From positions 1 to 54,191 of the forward strand of contig NZ_LSUQ01000015.1 in assembly GCF_001642725.1 (NCBI RefSeq): a stretch of DNA of 54,191 nt, in the 5' to 3' direction. The notes under the pieces are model-generated. The model saw nothing but the letters and a program-made list of their open reading frames with translations, made no database searches and was not told the origin of the DNA. The first letter of the stretch is position 1; each line of letters opens with the position of its first letter. Shown in pieces: positions 46,818 to 54,191 of this stretch. This stretch comes from Ferroacidibacillus organovorans. GTDB lineage: Bacteria > Bacillota > Bacilli > Alicyclobacillales > SLC66. A program made the position numbers and the translations under genes.

Positions 46818-48472
46818 GGGACTGCTTAACGGCACTAAACGGCCAACCCGGTTTCCTCACGGATGATCAGAAAGAGTGGACAGAATTGACGACAAAAAAG
46901 AAGCCGTAATCTCCTCTCCAGGTTCATCACCAGCAGTTGGATAGCAATCACCGTCGCGCTCGTGTTTGCCAGTCGCGCTTTAATAAGACCAAGCCCGTAG
47001 ATTCGCTTGCCTTCGCCAAATTTTCCTTCGACGGCATTGCGCTCCGCCGCATCAAGCTTCGCCTGTCGTTTCTGTTCTTTGCGCTCTCCCTTCGCAGGCC
47101 TTCCAAGCGCCGGGCCACTCAATCGAATCTCGTGTGTCTTGCAGTACTGGAGATTTTCTCGTGTCCGGTAGATCTTGTCTGCCAACACCGCCTCTGGATA
47201 ACAGCCGTACCGTTCTCGGTACTGTTCAACCGATGCCTTGAGTGTGGTGCCTTCGTTGTAACTGTCCCACTGCAAGCTCTCCATTCGGGCAAAGCCGTCC
47301 ACAACGCTGATCGACACTTTCGCGCCAAATTCCACCGCAGCCTTCGCTTTTCCTCGCACAATCGGTCGCACATGCGGCTGTGAAAGATTGACGATCCGAT
47401 CCTCGATCCGATGGATTCGCTTGCTGTGCATTTCTTTCTGTTGTCGGTAAAGCTCCGAGATCACCAACAACAGTTTGTAGTTTCGCGCGCTCAGGGATGT
47501 CAGGCCGACGTGTTCCTTAAGCTTCTCCACGATGCGCAAATCTCGATCCACAAACCGCAGTTGCTGACCGACCGCCTTTCTGATCGTACGCTCGCTCGCA
47601 CGGCGCTGTTTGGCGACGACCAAATACGCTTTGCGCGCAACCTCTCGGTATGTGCGTGGTTTCGGCACCTCTTTACGCAAGGGGGCATGCAGGAGATCGA
47701 TGAAATGCTCAAGCTTCTCACGCGCTTCGTTGAGCAAAGACAGATCCGTCGGATACGCGATGTCTGCCGGCGTGCAAGTGGCGTCAAGCAACAACTTTCC
47801 TTGATTGGGCGCGTCCTCGGTCGCTTCATGTTCTAGTTCTGCTGGTGGGACAACTTCTATTTTCGTTGCTTCCATGCCGCTGTCATGATCGTTTTCCTTG
47901 TCGACGCTGCCTCCATCTTCATCACAAGTCTTTGGATCGTCCTTCTCATCGTCGCCTGCGATGATCCAGTCGTTAACCTGGTTGATCACATCATCAGGGA
48001 AACGTTTGCGAAAATGAACCAGAGAGCTTGGGTGAAACGGGGGCTCTTCTTGAAACTGGGGCAACCCAATAAAGTACTGGAGGTATGGGTTTTCCGTGAT
48101 CTGTCGAACCGTCTCACGGTCACTCAGATGGAGTCGCTGCTGGATGATGAGCGCACCAAGCGCAATACGTACAGACATGGCTTGTTCCCCTGTGTTAGAG
48201 GGTTTGAACGAATGGGCATAGTGAGCTTCAATTTTCCACCAAGGAATGAGGAAAGCGAGTTGAACCCACCGATTCTCCTTATTCAATTTCCCGCCAAAAG
48301 GTAGGAAAAAATCGTCTGGCATCACGAATTGAAGCTCTGTATATTTGTACATGTCGCCCTCCATGTGCAAGGATTTAACCAGCTACTCCTTAGAAACCCA
48401 TGCATACAGATTCGACATAAAGCCTCATAAATCCTTGTATTTATTGTGATTATGAAACCATCAGCAGTCCCT
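46818..48472 (-). mobile_element. IS5/IS1182-like insertion sequence
   Basis: The ends share the inverted repeat GGGACTGCT (46818-46826, and its complement at 48464-48472), extended by TA on both outsides, which may be the target duplication. Length is about 1655 bp with a single transposase gene on the minus strand. Confidence 0.7.
46835..48370 (-). CDS. IS5/IS1182-like transposase with DUF772-type N-terminus
   Basis: 511 residues. The N-terminal part (IPWWKIEAHYAHSF, then SVRIALGALIIQQRLHLSDRETVRQI) matches the DUF772 domain common to IS5- and IS1182-type transposases. An acidic insert around 140-180 is followed by the DDE domain: Asp in LLLDATCTPADIAYPTD, Asp in AVLADKIYRTREN and Glu in RNAVEGKFGEGKRIYG. 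All three acidic residues are present, so it may be active. The start could be ATG 48370, 48364 or 48352; YKYTELQF looks like the family start. Confidence 0.85.
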   Translation of the reverse strand: MHMEGDMYKYTELQFVMPDDFFLPFGGKLNKENRWVQLAFLIPWWKIEAHYAHSFKPSNTGEQAMSVRIALGALIIQQRLHLSDRETVRQITENPYLQYFIGLPQFQEEPPFHPSSLVHFRKRFPDDVINQVNDWIIAGDDEKDDPKTCDEDGGSVDKENDHDSGMEATKIEVVPPAELEHEATEDAPNQGKLLLDATCTPADIAYPTDLSLLNEAREKLEHFIDLLHAPLRKEVPKPRTYREVARKAYLVVAKQRRASERTIRKAVGQQLRFVDRDLRIVEKLKEHVGLTSLSARNYKLLLVISELYRQQKEMHSKRIHRIEDRIVNLSQPHVRPIVRGKAKAAVEFGAKVSISVVDGFARMESLQWDSYNEGTTLKASVEQYRERYGCYPEAVLADKIYRTRENLQYCKTHEIRLSGPALGRPAKGERKEQKRQAKLDAAERNAVEGKFGEGKRIYGLGLIKARLANTSATVIAIQLLVMNLERRLRLLFCRQFCPLFLIIREETGLAV

Positions 48473-48480
48473 ATATAGAG

Positions 48481-48523
48481 ATGAATCATCGCTGATTCAT
48501 CATGCTGTTCTTTTTGTTATAAT
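48481..48523 (+). promoter_or_regulatory. Promoter and operator of the toxin-antitoxin operon
   Basis: ATGAATCA (48481-48488) and TGATTCAT (48493-48500) are a perfect inverted repeat with a 4-base spacer; its right arm covers the -35 position of the TATAAT at 48518-48523. This is the usual arrangement for autorepression by the antitoxin and its complex. Confidence 0.7.
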
Positions 48524-48541
48524 GGAAATACGAGGTGAGTG

Positions 48542-48817
48542 ATGATGGGTAATTTAAAAAAGGTCTCTTTAGACCCATCTGTCCAGGAAAGCTTGTGGAA
48601 ATTACTCCAGGATCAAAATGATGTCGTGGCAAATGTGATGGGAAGGGAAGTGCACTTGTCCATCATCGATTCCGGTTTCGACGAGATTGCTCATGAAATT
48701 GATTCCGACCCGGAATTGCGCGAGGTCTTGTTAGCGTCGGAAGAAGACATTAAAGAAGGACGCACCTATACAACGCAGGAAGCGATTGATTACATCTTAA
48801 AGGAACATTCGCTTTGA
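48542..48817 (+). CDS. Antitoxin of a RelE/ParE-type toxin-antitoxin pair
   Basis: 91 residues, with GAGGTGA before the ATG (a second ATG follows at once). The protein is acidic, with ending EEDIKEGRTYTTQEAIDYIL typical of the antitoxin tail that embraces a RelE-like toxin. It starts 19 bases after the promoter and its stop overlaps the toxin start, the usual antitoxin-first order. The protein probably neutralises the toxin and represses the operon at the inverted repeat. A relative with the same layout lies at 52542. Confidence 0.8.
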   Translation: MMGNLKKVSLDPSVQESLWKLLQDQNDVVANVMGREVHLSIIDSGFDEIAHEIDSDPELREVLLASEEDIKEGRTYTTQEAIDYILKEHSL

Positions 48818-49098
48818 CCCGTCGAATCACTTTTTCTCAGTCCGCTTTGAAACAGATATCCCGAATTCAAAGTGAGCGGTTTTCCGTTGCGGAGACTGCC
48901 GATTTTCAGGTGCGACTGATTCAGGAAATAGAGAACCGCTTGATAAATGTCGGGTCAGAAGAAGGACTCCGTGAACATTACCACGGGTCGTGGGCAAATA
49001 CGAGAAGAGTAATCGTCTTTGGTTACCGAGTCTATTACGTTTGGGAAGCTGATGAGAGAGTTACGGTCCGGGGCTTGAAGGCGCCAGGAATGAAATAA
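48814..49098 (+). CDS. RelE/ParE-family toxin
   Basis: 94 residues. The sequence begins TRRITFSQSALKQI and ends RRVIVFGYRVYYVWEADERVTVRGLKAPG, the beta-sheet and C-terminal pattern of the RelE/ParE fold. Members either cut mRNA on the ribosome or inhibit gyrase; which applies is unclear. The TTG start at 48814 overlaps the antitoxin stop (TTGA), which keeps its translation low and coupled. It appears complete. A strong terminator follows at 49152. Confidence 0.82.
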   Translation: MTRRITFSQSALKQISRIQSERFSVAETADFQVRLIQEIENRLINVGSEEGLREHYHGSWANTRRVIVFGYRVYYVWEADERVTVRGLKAPGMK

Positions 49099-49151
49099 AG
49101 CCCTCGGCCCTATTCGTCAAGGAATTTTTGATGAGATACATTGCCACAAAG

Positions 49152-49202
49152 CGACAAACGGGCGGTTGCCATTCGTGGTGATTGCCCGTTTGTCGTTACC
49201 TT
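49152..49202 (+). terminator. Terminator of the toxin-antitoxin operon
   Basis: CGACAAACGGGC (49152-49163) pairs perfectly with GCCCGTTTGTCG (49184-49195), a 12-bp stem, followed by TTACCTTTTTT. Confidence 0.85.
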
Positions 49203-49679
49203 TTTTGATATCTGTCCAGCATTTTGGGACTGACTAGATCGGGAGAATGCCGACGGCAAGGTCTTCAGTGTCGATAAAGTACGAACCGAGCTCTTGGCTG
49301 GAGCGGATTCTCTCGCGAAATGGGCTAGTGAGCGGGGAGATCGTTTCGCTTCTTCGCCGTTTAGCGTGTCATAGAACTACCCAAACATGGAGCGGTTTCA
49401 TCGGCTACTGATGAAAGATGGGTGTTTATCGACTTCGACAGTTACGGGTTAATCCGCTTGGATCTACATTTGCGGCGGAGAGGTATCGAGACTCTCGTGT
49501 TGTATGATATCGCTACTGGTAACGGCGTATACACGCCCGCACGGGAAGCATATCAGCATGCGACTGATGTTGTGACAGGACTTTTATGAATACGACTATG
49601 TCTTGAAGCACATCTTTTCAAGGCAGAAGAAGCCGTGTAGCGGACAAAATTGTGAATGCTTTGAAGCAGGGGTGAGTGA
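49203..49679 (+). other. Decayed coding sequence, unidentified
   Basis: Short protein-like stretches in changing frames, for example VFSVDKVRTELLAGADSLAKW near 49260-49330 and VADKIVNALKQG ending near 49675, are broken by stops. I recognise no family. It looks like one or more eroded genes between the toxin-antitoxin unit and the dehydrogenase. Confidence 0.4.
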
Positions 49680-50462
49680 ATGGAATCGATCGATTTGCAG
49701 GGGATACATGTTGTAGTAACCGGAGCGTCGAGTGGACTTGGACTTGCTATGGCGGAAGCACTGCTTCAATCCGGCGCATCAGTTGCTTTGGCGTCTCGGT
49801 CTGGGGAGAAGCTGGATGACGAAGTGGGGCGACTGAAAGCAACCGGATATGATGCGTTCAAACTGTCACTTGACGTGCGATTCGAGCATTCCGTAAGCGA
49901 TGCAGTCAGGTGGGTTCGGAAGACATGGGGCAAGTTGGATGTACTTGTAAACAACGCCGGGATCGGGATGAGAACGGTCAATCCCAAGTTCATGATGGAA
50001 CCACAGCCGTTTTTTGAAGTAACGTCTGAGGGATTTCGAAATGTGATTAACACGAATCTGACTGGATACTTCCTTGTGGCTCGTGGCTTTGCGCCAATGA
50101 TGGTCGATCAGGGTCACGGAAAGATTATCAACATTTCGATGAACCACGAAACGATGCGTCGGCGTGGTTTTGTCCCGTATGGGCCGTCTCGTGCCGGAGC
50201 GGAATCACTATCGTACATCATGGCCGAGGACTTGCTGCCTTATGGGGTCACGGTCAACATGTTGCTGCCGGGCGGAGCAACCGAAACTGGTATGATCCCG
50301 GAAGAGTTGAAGGCACAACTGATAATGCCATTACTTCGGCCAGACGTGATGGCGGAACCGATTGTCTTTTTGGCATCGGAACAGTCGGATGGGATCACGG
50401 GTGAAAGAATTGTAGCCAACAAGTTTGCGGAGTGGTACAAGAGCAAGATTAGAATAACCTGA
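49680..50462 (+). CDS. Short-chain dehydrogenase/reductase with atypical catalytic Arg
   Basis: Classical SDR of 260 residues: cofactor motif TGASSGLG (about 15-22), NNAG (about 91-94), catalytic Ser in INISMNH. The active-site YxxxK reads YGPSR, so the Lys is replaced by Arg; this may lower or change activity. The start ATG at 49680 has CAGGGGTGAGTGA upstream. Substrate unknown. The Arg59-type residues after the second strand (ALASRSGEK) hint at NADP use. The gene stands alone among remnants. Confidence 0.85.
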   Translation: MESIDLQGIHVVVTGASSGLGLAMAEALLQSGASVALASRSGEKLDDEVGRLKATGYDAFKLSLDVRFEHSVSDAVRWVRKTWGKLDVLVNNAGIGMRTVNPKFMMEPQPFFEVTSEGFRNVINTNLTGYFLVARGFAPMMVDQGHGKIINISMNHETMRRRGFVPYGPSRAGAESLSYIMAEDLLPYGVTVNMLLPGGATETGMIPEELKAQLIMPLLRPDVMAEPIVFLASEQSDGITGERIVANKFAEWYKSKIRIT

Positions 50463-50630
50463 GACCGCTCGTAGTGAACCGCGAGTCTCCAGTGGGAGTC
50501 TCACGGTGACTTGGTATCAGAATGGGGATGAAAGGCCAACAGAGCGCGCTCCTGCAAGCACGGGAGGAGACTCGCTACGCAAACCCGCTCCTAAACTAGC
50601 TGACAGGCATACGGAGCTATAGACGAGGGT

Positions 50631-50843
50631 ATGAAAACGAACATGCTTACGAACCAGGAGATATACCAGAGCTTGTAAGCCATCGATCCGAGGTTCATGT
50701 CGCTTAGCCAAGTTGAGGAGATCATTTATCACCAGGGGTATGAGGCGGCCAAGGACAACTTCGACTTCTACCACAGCAAGGTAAGGTATCTGATGGTATC
50801 CGAATACGCATACCACGCCTTGAGATTCTCGCTAAGTAACTAA
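50631..50843 (+). pseudogene. Small unknown gene interrupted by an in-frame stop
   Basis: A frame of 70 codons from ATG 50631 (GACGAGGGT upstream) to TAA 50841-50843 has a single internal TAA at 50676-50678. The rest reads smoothly (SQVEEIIYHQGYEAAKDNFDFYHSKVRYLM). Either a pseudogene, or a 48-residue protein starting at the ATG at 50697. No family recognised. Confidence 0.4.
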
Positions 50844-50885
50844 AGTTACTTGCCGAAGTCGTATCATTGATAGAGCTGGATGTTT

Positions 50886-51626
50886 CTAGCCTCTCAGCTG
50901 AATCTCATAATCTGCGACAACTTTTCCGTCGTACTGAATCATTTGGCCATTTTGATTCTTGTCAGACAGGATAATGTCGGTACACATTTTTCCAGCGGCT
51001 TCAGGAGATTTGACGAAGCCGCCGTGTGCACCAGCTTCCATGCCGTTCAAGTCGGTCGCGACAGCACCAGGCATAATGCCGAAAATCTGGCGGTGGCTGC
51101 CCATTTTTTCAAACTCGTAAGCGTAAGTCAGTGTCATCACGTTGAGTGCTGCTTTGCTCGTGATGTAAGCCAGGGGATGCCAAAAGTCGGTCGGCGAAAT
51201 CGGAACGGTGATGTTAACGATTTTCGCGTTGTCTGTCAGAACGGACAGCAGGTTTTTCATGAGTTCGTGTGTACCGAGAAAATTCGTTTCCATCGTCGTG
51301 CGTAAATCCTCAGTTGTATAGTCAAATGTGTGCTTTGTGAGGTCAAGCGCCGCGCGCCCAGGCTTGACACGATCAGGAATTCCAGCATTATTGACCAACA
51401 CATCGAGCGAATCAATCATTTTACCTGCTGTGTACAAGCTATCAAGACCATTCAAATCAATCTTGATGAACGTCGCTGATATGGCTTCTGCGGCAAGTTT
51501 TTCGACTGCTGCCTGCCCACGGGCTTCATCACGCGCCCCGACGAGAATGTCATAGCCACGCTTTCCAAGATTTCGAGCGATTTCAAAACCGATTCCTTTA
51601 TTTGCGCCTGTAACGAGTGCTTTCAT
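50886..51626 (-). CDS. Short-chain dehydrogenase/reductase (carbonyl-reductase-like)
   Basis: Classical SDR of 246 residues: MKALVTGANKGIGFEIARNLG at the start with the TGxxxGIG cofactor motif, NNAGIPD, a catalytic Ser in VPIS and an intact YxxxK (YITSK). The ATG at 51626 has AAAAGGAGCTCGCTT upstream; a longer frame to 51665 is rejected. The pattern resembles plant-like and bacterial carbonyl reductases that use NADPH. It is not closely similar to the SDR at 49680. It is transcribed towards that gene with 423 bases between them. Confidence 0.9.
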   Translation of the reverse strand: MKALVTGANKGIGFEIARNLGKRGYDILVGARDEARGQAAVEKLAAEAISATFIKIDLNGLDSLYTAGKMIDSLDVLVNNAGIPDRVKPGRAALDLTKHTFDYTTEDLRTTMETNFLGTHELMKNLLSVLTDNAKIVNITVPISPTDFWHPLAYITSKAALNVMTLTYAYEFEKMGSHRQIFGIMPGAVATDLNGMEAGAHGGFVKSPEAAGKMCTDIILSDKNQNGQMIQYDGKVVADYEIQLRG

Positions 51627-51731
51627 AAGCGAGCTCCTTTTCGTTTTTACTTGACACACACACATTATAACGTAACGACAGAATCATCATCGAGGTGGAT
51701 AAGATGGCAAAGTGATTCGATACGGCGCTTT

Positions 51732-51890
51732 TTCTTGACCCGCGCCAGCAACGTGTCTCTTAATGAAATTCGCGCGGTGTGGGAGACTAACGTGTTTGGC
51801 GTCCTGCCATCTATCAGGCGATGCTTCCGATTTTGCGAGAGGTGTCTGCAGCCCGCAATGTGTTAAGTGGCGTCGGTTCGTTGATGAGAA
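51732..51890 (+). pseudogene. Fragment of a third short-chain dehydrogenase
   Basis: The translation gives VSLNEIRAVWETNVFGV in one frame, then IYQAMLPILREVSAARN and LSGVGSL in another, the middle part of an SDR around the conserved N-x-F-G and Ser regions. Start, cofactor motif and C-terminus are missing and the frame shifts. Confidence 0.6.
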
Positions 51891-51959
51891 GGCAGACCGA
51901 GCTATGCGTATCGAAAGTATTTCAGAGGAGATTACGGCTCCTTTTTTTGATCGCCCATG

Positions 51960-52234
51960 AAGATGGACACCACGGCGCACTGCAGGCACAGCTGGAGCAG
52001 GCAGCAAGCCGAGCCTGTGACGTGCCAGGCGCAGACCAAAAGCGTTTCTCCATTCGCACACCCAAGCGGTACATGGCGCTTTACGATAAAGGTGGACTTG
52101 ACGCGTTGCATAACGCGCTTCGCCAGATCATTCGCGTTATCCGCCAGGAACTGTTAACTCCCATATCCCATCTGCATCAAAATGACATGAATCCGTTTGA
52201 GAATCTCAGCAACACTTCTCCCGTTGGCTTGTAG
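51960..52234 (+). pseudogene. Helix-turn-helix transposase remnant
   Basis: The frame reads QKRFSIRTPKRYMALYDKGGLDAL, the N-terminal winged-helix pattern of Mu/IS481-like transposases (RTxxRYxxxYRKGGLxAL). The catalytic part is absent. About 300 bases after it (52235-52541) hold nothing that I can identify apart from the promoter of the next gene. Confidence 0.5.
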
Positions 52235-52541
52235 TTTCGGGGGCTGTTTAGAAGGTCAAGCCCGCAATTATGTATAACTTCGTGTAATTTAGTTTTTGGT
52301 CTGTCGATGGGGGGTCTTACCCTTTCATTCACGCAATTGCATAGTACGGGAAGTGAGCCAGTATTAGCAATGTTCGAGTCAGTGCCCATACATTCCGGCG
52401 TTATTTCAGGGTATGGATTACGAGCGATGATGACTGCTTAACGGTTGTTGCTTTGAACCCGAAGACCATCTAAGAACATGTACTGTGACGGCCCATCGCT
52501 GTATAATGAATGCATGGAATTGAGGAGGTGACAGAGGGACT

Positions 52542-52811
52542 ATGGAAGTCATTCATACCCCACATGAACTGATGGAACGAATTGAAAAGTTAGACAAGGA
52601 GCACTCTGTGTGCCAGGTCTTCATTCCTGGAAAGGGACAGGTCACGATTGTATTTCAAGCCAATGATGTGGATACCATCGCTTCCGAAGTGCAGGCTGAC
52701 CCTCAGCTAGGAGAATTGATTCATAGTAGTCGGAATGCATACCAACGAGGAGATGTCATGACAACGTCCGAATTGCTTACATCTTTATCCTCGAAGGATT
52801 TTGCTCAGTGA
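52542..52811 (+). CDS. Antitoxin-like protein of a decayed toxin-antitoxin pair
   Basis: 89 residues, acidic, ending RNAYQRGDVMTTSELLTSL, the same layout as the antitoxin at 48542. ATG at 52542 with GAGGAGGTGACAGAGGGAC upstream and a TATAAT at 52502-52507. The stop overlaps a GTG (GTGA) that starts the remnant toxin frame, so this was once a normal pair. The antitoxin seems intact and could still repress its own or related promoters. Confidence 0.65.
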   Translation: MEVIHTPHELMERIEKLDKEHSVCQVFIPGKGQVTIVFQANDVDTIASEVQADPQLGELIHSSRNAYQRGDVMTTSELLTSLSSKDFAQ

Positions 52812-52962
52812 CAACCCGAAGAATCATCTGGCCTTTTCCTATTCGGTTAAAATTGCTTACCTTGGAATTTCTCGCATTGTGATTCGAAAATTCAGGGTTT
52901 ATTTTGAGGTATCAGGTCATGATGTCGTGATCCTTGCTATAAAGTTTCCGGGTGAAGCATGA
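52808..52962 (+). pseudogene. Deleted RelE/ParE-type toxin
   Basis: The N-terminus (GTG start, TTRRIIWPF) is in one frame, and the C-terminus (ISRIVIRKFRVYFEVSGHDV, then ILAIKFPGEA and TGA 52960-52962) is in another. The middle of about 40 residues is missing. The ends match the fold of the intact toxin at 48814. Confidence 0.7.
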
Positions 52963-53109
52963 TAATATGGAAACTGTCTGAGAGCGAAGCGAGATCCAAG
53001 TCTACTCCGCTTTTTCCTCGTTCACGTCGTCAAATTGAGTAATACTAACGGTTCCTCCGTCGAAAAAATCCCCCAAGAAGTTCACTCTCAAATACGAATC
53101 GATTCGAAC

Positions 53110-53335
53110 AGCGTTTTATGATAAAACGGCAAAAATGCTACTAAAACGTGTGCTCGAAAAATATGGCGAGAAGGCCCCAAGGCGTTCGATGTGTTGGAAA
53201 GAGGGCTTGTGGATGCGAAGGCGGTCTTGGCATTACCTGCATCGTTTCGTCGAAATTTGCGGACGACGAACAATATAGAGCAGTTAAACGAGAAAATACG
53301 ACGTCGTGAGCGAATGATTCAATCGTTGTTATTTA
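53110..53335 (+). pseudogene. IS256-family (Mutator) transposase remnant
   Basis: The frames give KAFDVLERGLVDAKAVLALP and RRNLRTTNNIEQLNEKIRRR, the C-terminal signature of IS256-type transposases (LRTTNxxERLNxExRRR). The catalytic part is gone and frames shift near 53178. From 53336 to about 53535 another frame (LARVCARAEPATLLEAALNR) stays open to TAG but is not recognised. Nothing else is seen up to 53775. Confidence 0.7.
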
Positions 53336-53776
53336 CTCTTTTTCCTTGCTCGAGTCTGTGCGAGGGCAGAACCTGCCACGCTTTTAGAGGCTGCACTGAA
53401 TCGTTTGTCACGCAGAATGCGGGAGGCCTCTGAAGCAACCGATTTGCTTGTGACCTTACGAGTGCTACTTTTTATGGCACATACCCCATATTATATTGCA
53501 GAAATAATACAATGTTACATTAAATCCGCCAATTAGGCGTGCCAGCGTATCACTGGCTAATAAAACGATTTCTATGGCGTAGCCATTCCTATTATTATCC
53601 ATCCCGATGGAGGTATATTTCACAGGAAATTCGTACACACTTCTATATGATCACACATCTTTGGACGTGATACCTCGCTTTTGTCAGATCGAGTTTTGCG
53701 GACGTGTGCATAGTTCCGAGAATTGCGCACTCAAAAATCGCGATAAAGCCTTATGCAGTCTACGATTCTGGGTTTT

Positions 53777-54191
53777 CTCTGTGTTTGTCAATCGAAAAGT
53801 TGACCATGTTGCTAACTGAAGAGTTGACCACCCCGGCATAATAAAAAACTCTTGTTCTAGGCTGTTACACCAGACCTTTGTTGGCTTTCTCGAAACCGGT
53901 ACGACTCTGCGTCAAACAACAGGATGTGCGAATGGTGGGTGAGTCGGTCAAGAAGCGCAGTCGTTAGTGTCGCATCATGAAATACGTCAACCCAACGGGA
54001 AAATTCTAAGTTCGTCGTCATCAGAAGACTGCCCTTTTCATATCGATCCGCAATGAACTGGAAGAGTAGCGTGCCGCCCTGCGACAAGGAAACGTAACCT
54101 AATTCGTCGAGGCAGACCAAGTCGTATTTGTCCCAATTCCTCAAATAGCGTGGCAGTCGAAACTCCGCTTCTGCCTGTAGAAGTTCCTGCA
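53777..54191 (-). mobile_element. End of an IS21-family element, continuing past the window
   Basis: AGTTGACCA occurs twice, 24 bases apart (53798-53806 and 53822-53830), between the istB stop and TGTTTGTCAATCG at 53781-53793. Repeated words near the ends are usual in IS21-type elements. The outer limit is approximate and the other end is outside the window. Confidence 0.6.
53857..54189 (-). CDS. istB: IS21-family helper ATPase IstB, C-terminal part
   Basis: C-terminal part of the AAA+ helper protein that loads the IS21 transposase IstA. The Walker B region reads YDLVCLDELGYVSLSQGG, followed by LLFQFIADRYEKGSLLMTTNLEFSRW with sensor 1 and DRLTHHSHILLFDAESYRF near the end. The frame is open to the window edge, so the P-loop lies outside. 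It ends at 53857, 27 bases inside the repeated AGTTGACCA words. The remnant at 31303 is of the same family but differs in sequence. Confidence 0.85.
   Translation of the reverse strand, partial: QELLQAEAEFRLPRYLRNWDKYDLVCLDELGYVSLSQGGTLLFQFIADRYEKGSLLMTTNLEFSRWVDVFHDATLTTALLDRLTHHSHILLFDAESYRFRESQQRSGVTA

Noticed and set aside
23278-54191. CRISPR array
   Set aside because: No regularly spaced direct repeats with unique spacers were seen, and there are no cas genes.
23278-54191. Prophage
   Set aside because: There are no capsid, terminase, portal or tail genes; recombinases and IS elements fit a genomic island.

Overview
The first 23 kb read as conserved, GC-rich chromosome of an endospore-former-like Firmicute. 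A bifunctional homocysteine S-methyltransferase/MTHFR, an Lrp-type regulator, a DRTGG-CBS-hotdog regulator, dnaE, malic enzyme, accD-accA, pfkA, pyk, a FadM-type thioesterase, an EamA permease, icd, polA, mutM, coaE and a lytic transglycosylase all lie on the + strand. The order and the use of TTG/GTG starts resemble Bacilli, and the base composition suggests an Alicyclobacillaceae-like member. The genus is my inference; no rRNA is present.

A tRNA-Leu(GAG) with its own promoter and terminator (23193-23340) marks the junction. Past it the sequence becomes AT-richer and almost everything is accessory. Two paralogous tyrosine recombinases (23459-24430 and 25312-26304) flank a gene-free stretch of about 880 bases. 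That stretch can be folded into the ordered pairings of a group I intron core (P3-P9), and it also contains a sigma-A-like promoter and an intrinsic terminator. Next come three very small genes and a run of three serine-recombinase-like genes (27035-30386). The first of these appears to have lost its catalytic serine and a nearby arginine. A gene-poor 1.9 kb spacer follows, with a perfect 52-bp palindrome and an IS21 IstB remnant.

The main cargo is a tightly coupled five-gene operon (32261-42322). It encodes a CoiA-like zinc-finger protein, a coiled-coil protein with a degenerate NTPase-like C-terminal half, an unrecognised 338-residue protein, a 1728-residue SF2 helicase with several Cys clusters and a DUF1998-type C-terminus, and a D12-class adenine methyltransferase. 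Three junctions overlap by 1-8 bases and the fourth has a 4-base gap. The helicase and methyltransferase pairing recalls Druantia, DISARM and related defence systems, but the accessory genes do not match any layout I can name. This is the best candidate for a new system.

From 42.4 kb to the end the window is a mosaic: a broken IS630-type element, an intact DDE insertion sequence with 8-bp target duplications, an unrecognised secreted protein, an IS5/IS1182-like element, a complete RelE/ParE-type toxin-antitoxin operon, two short-chain dehydrogenases, a second decayed toxin-antitoxin pair, and remnants of IS256-, IS21- and other transposase types. The window ends inside an IS21-type istB.
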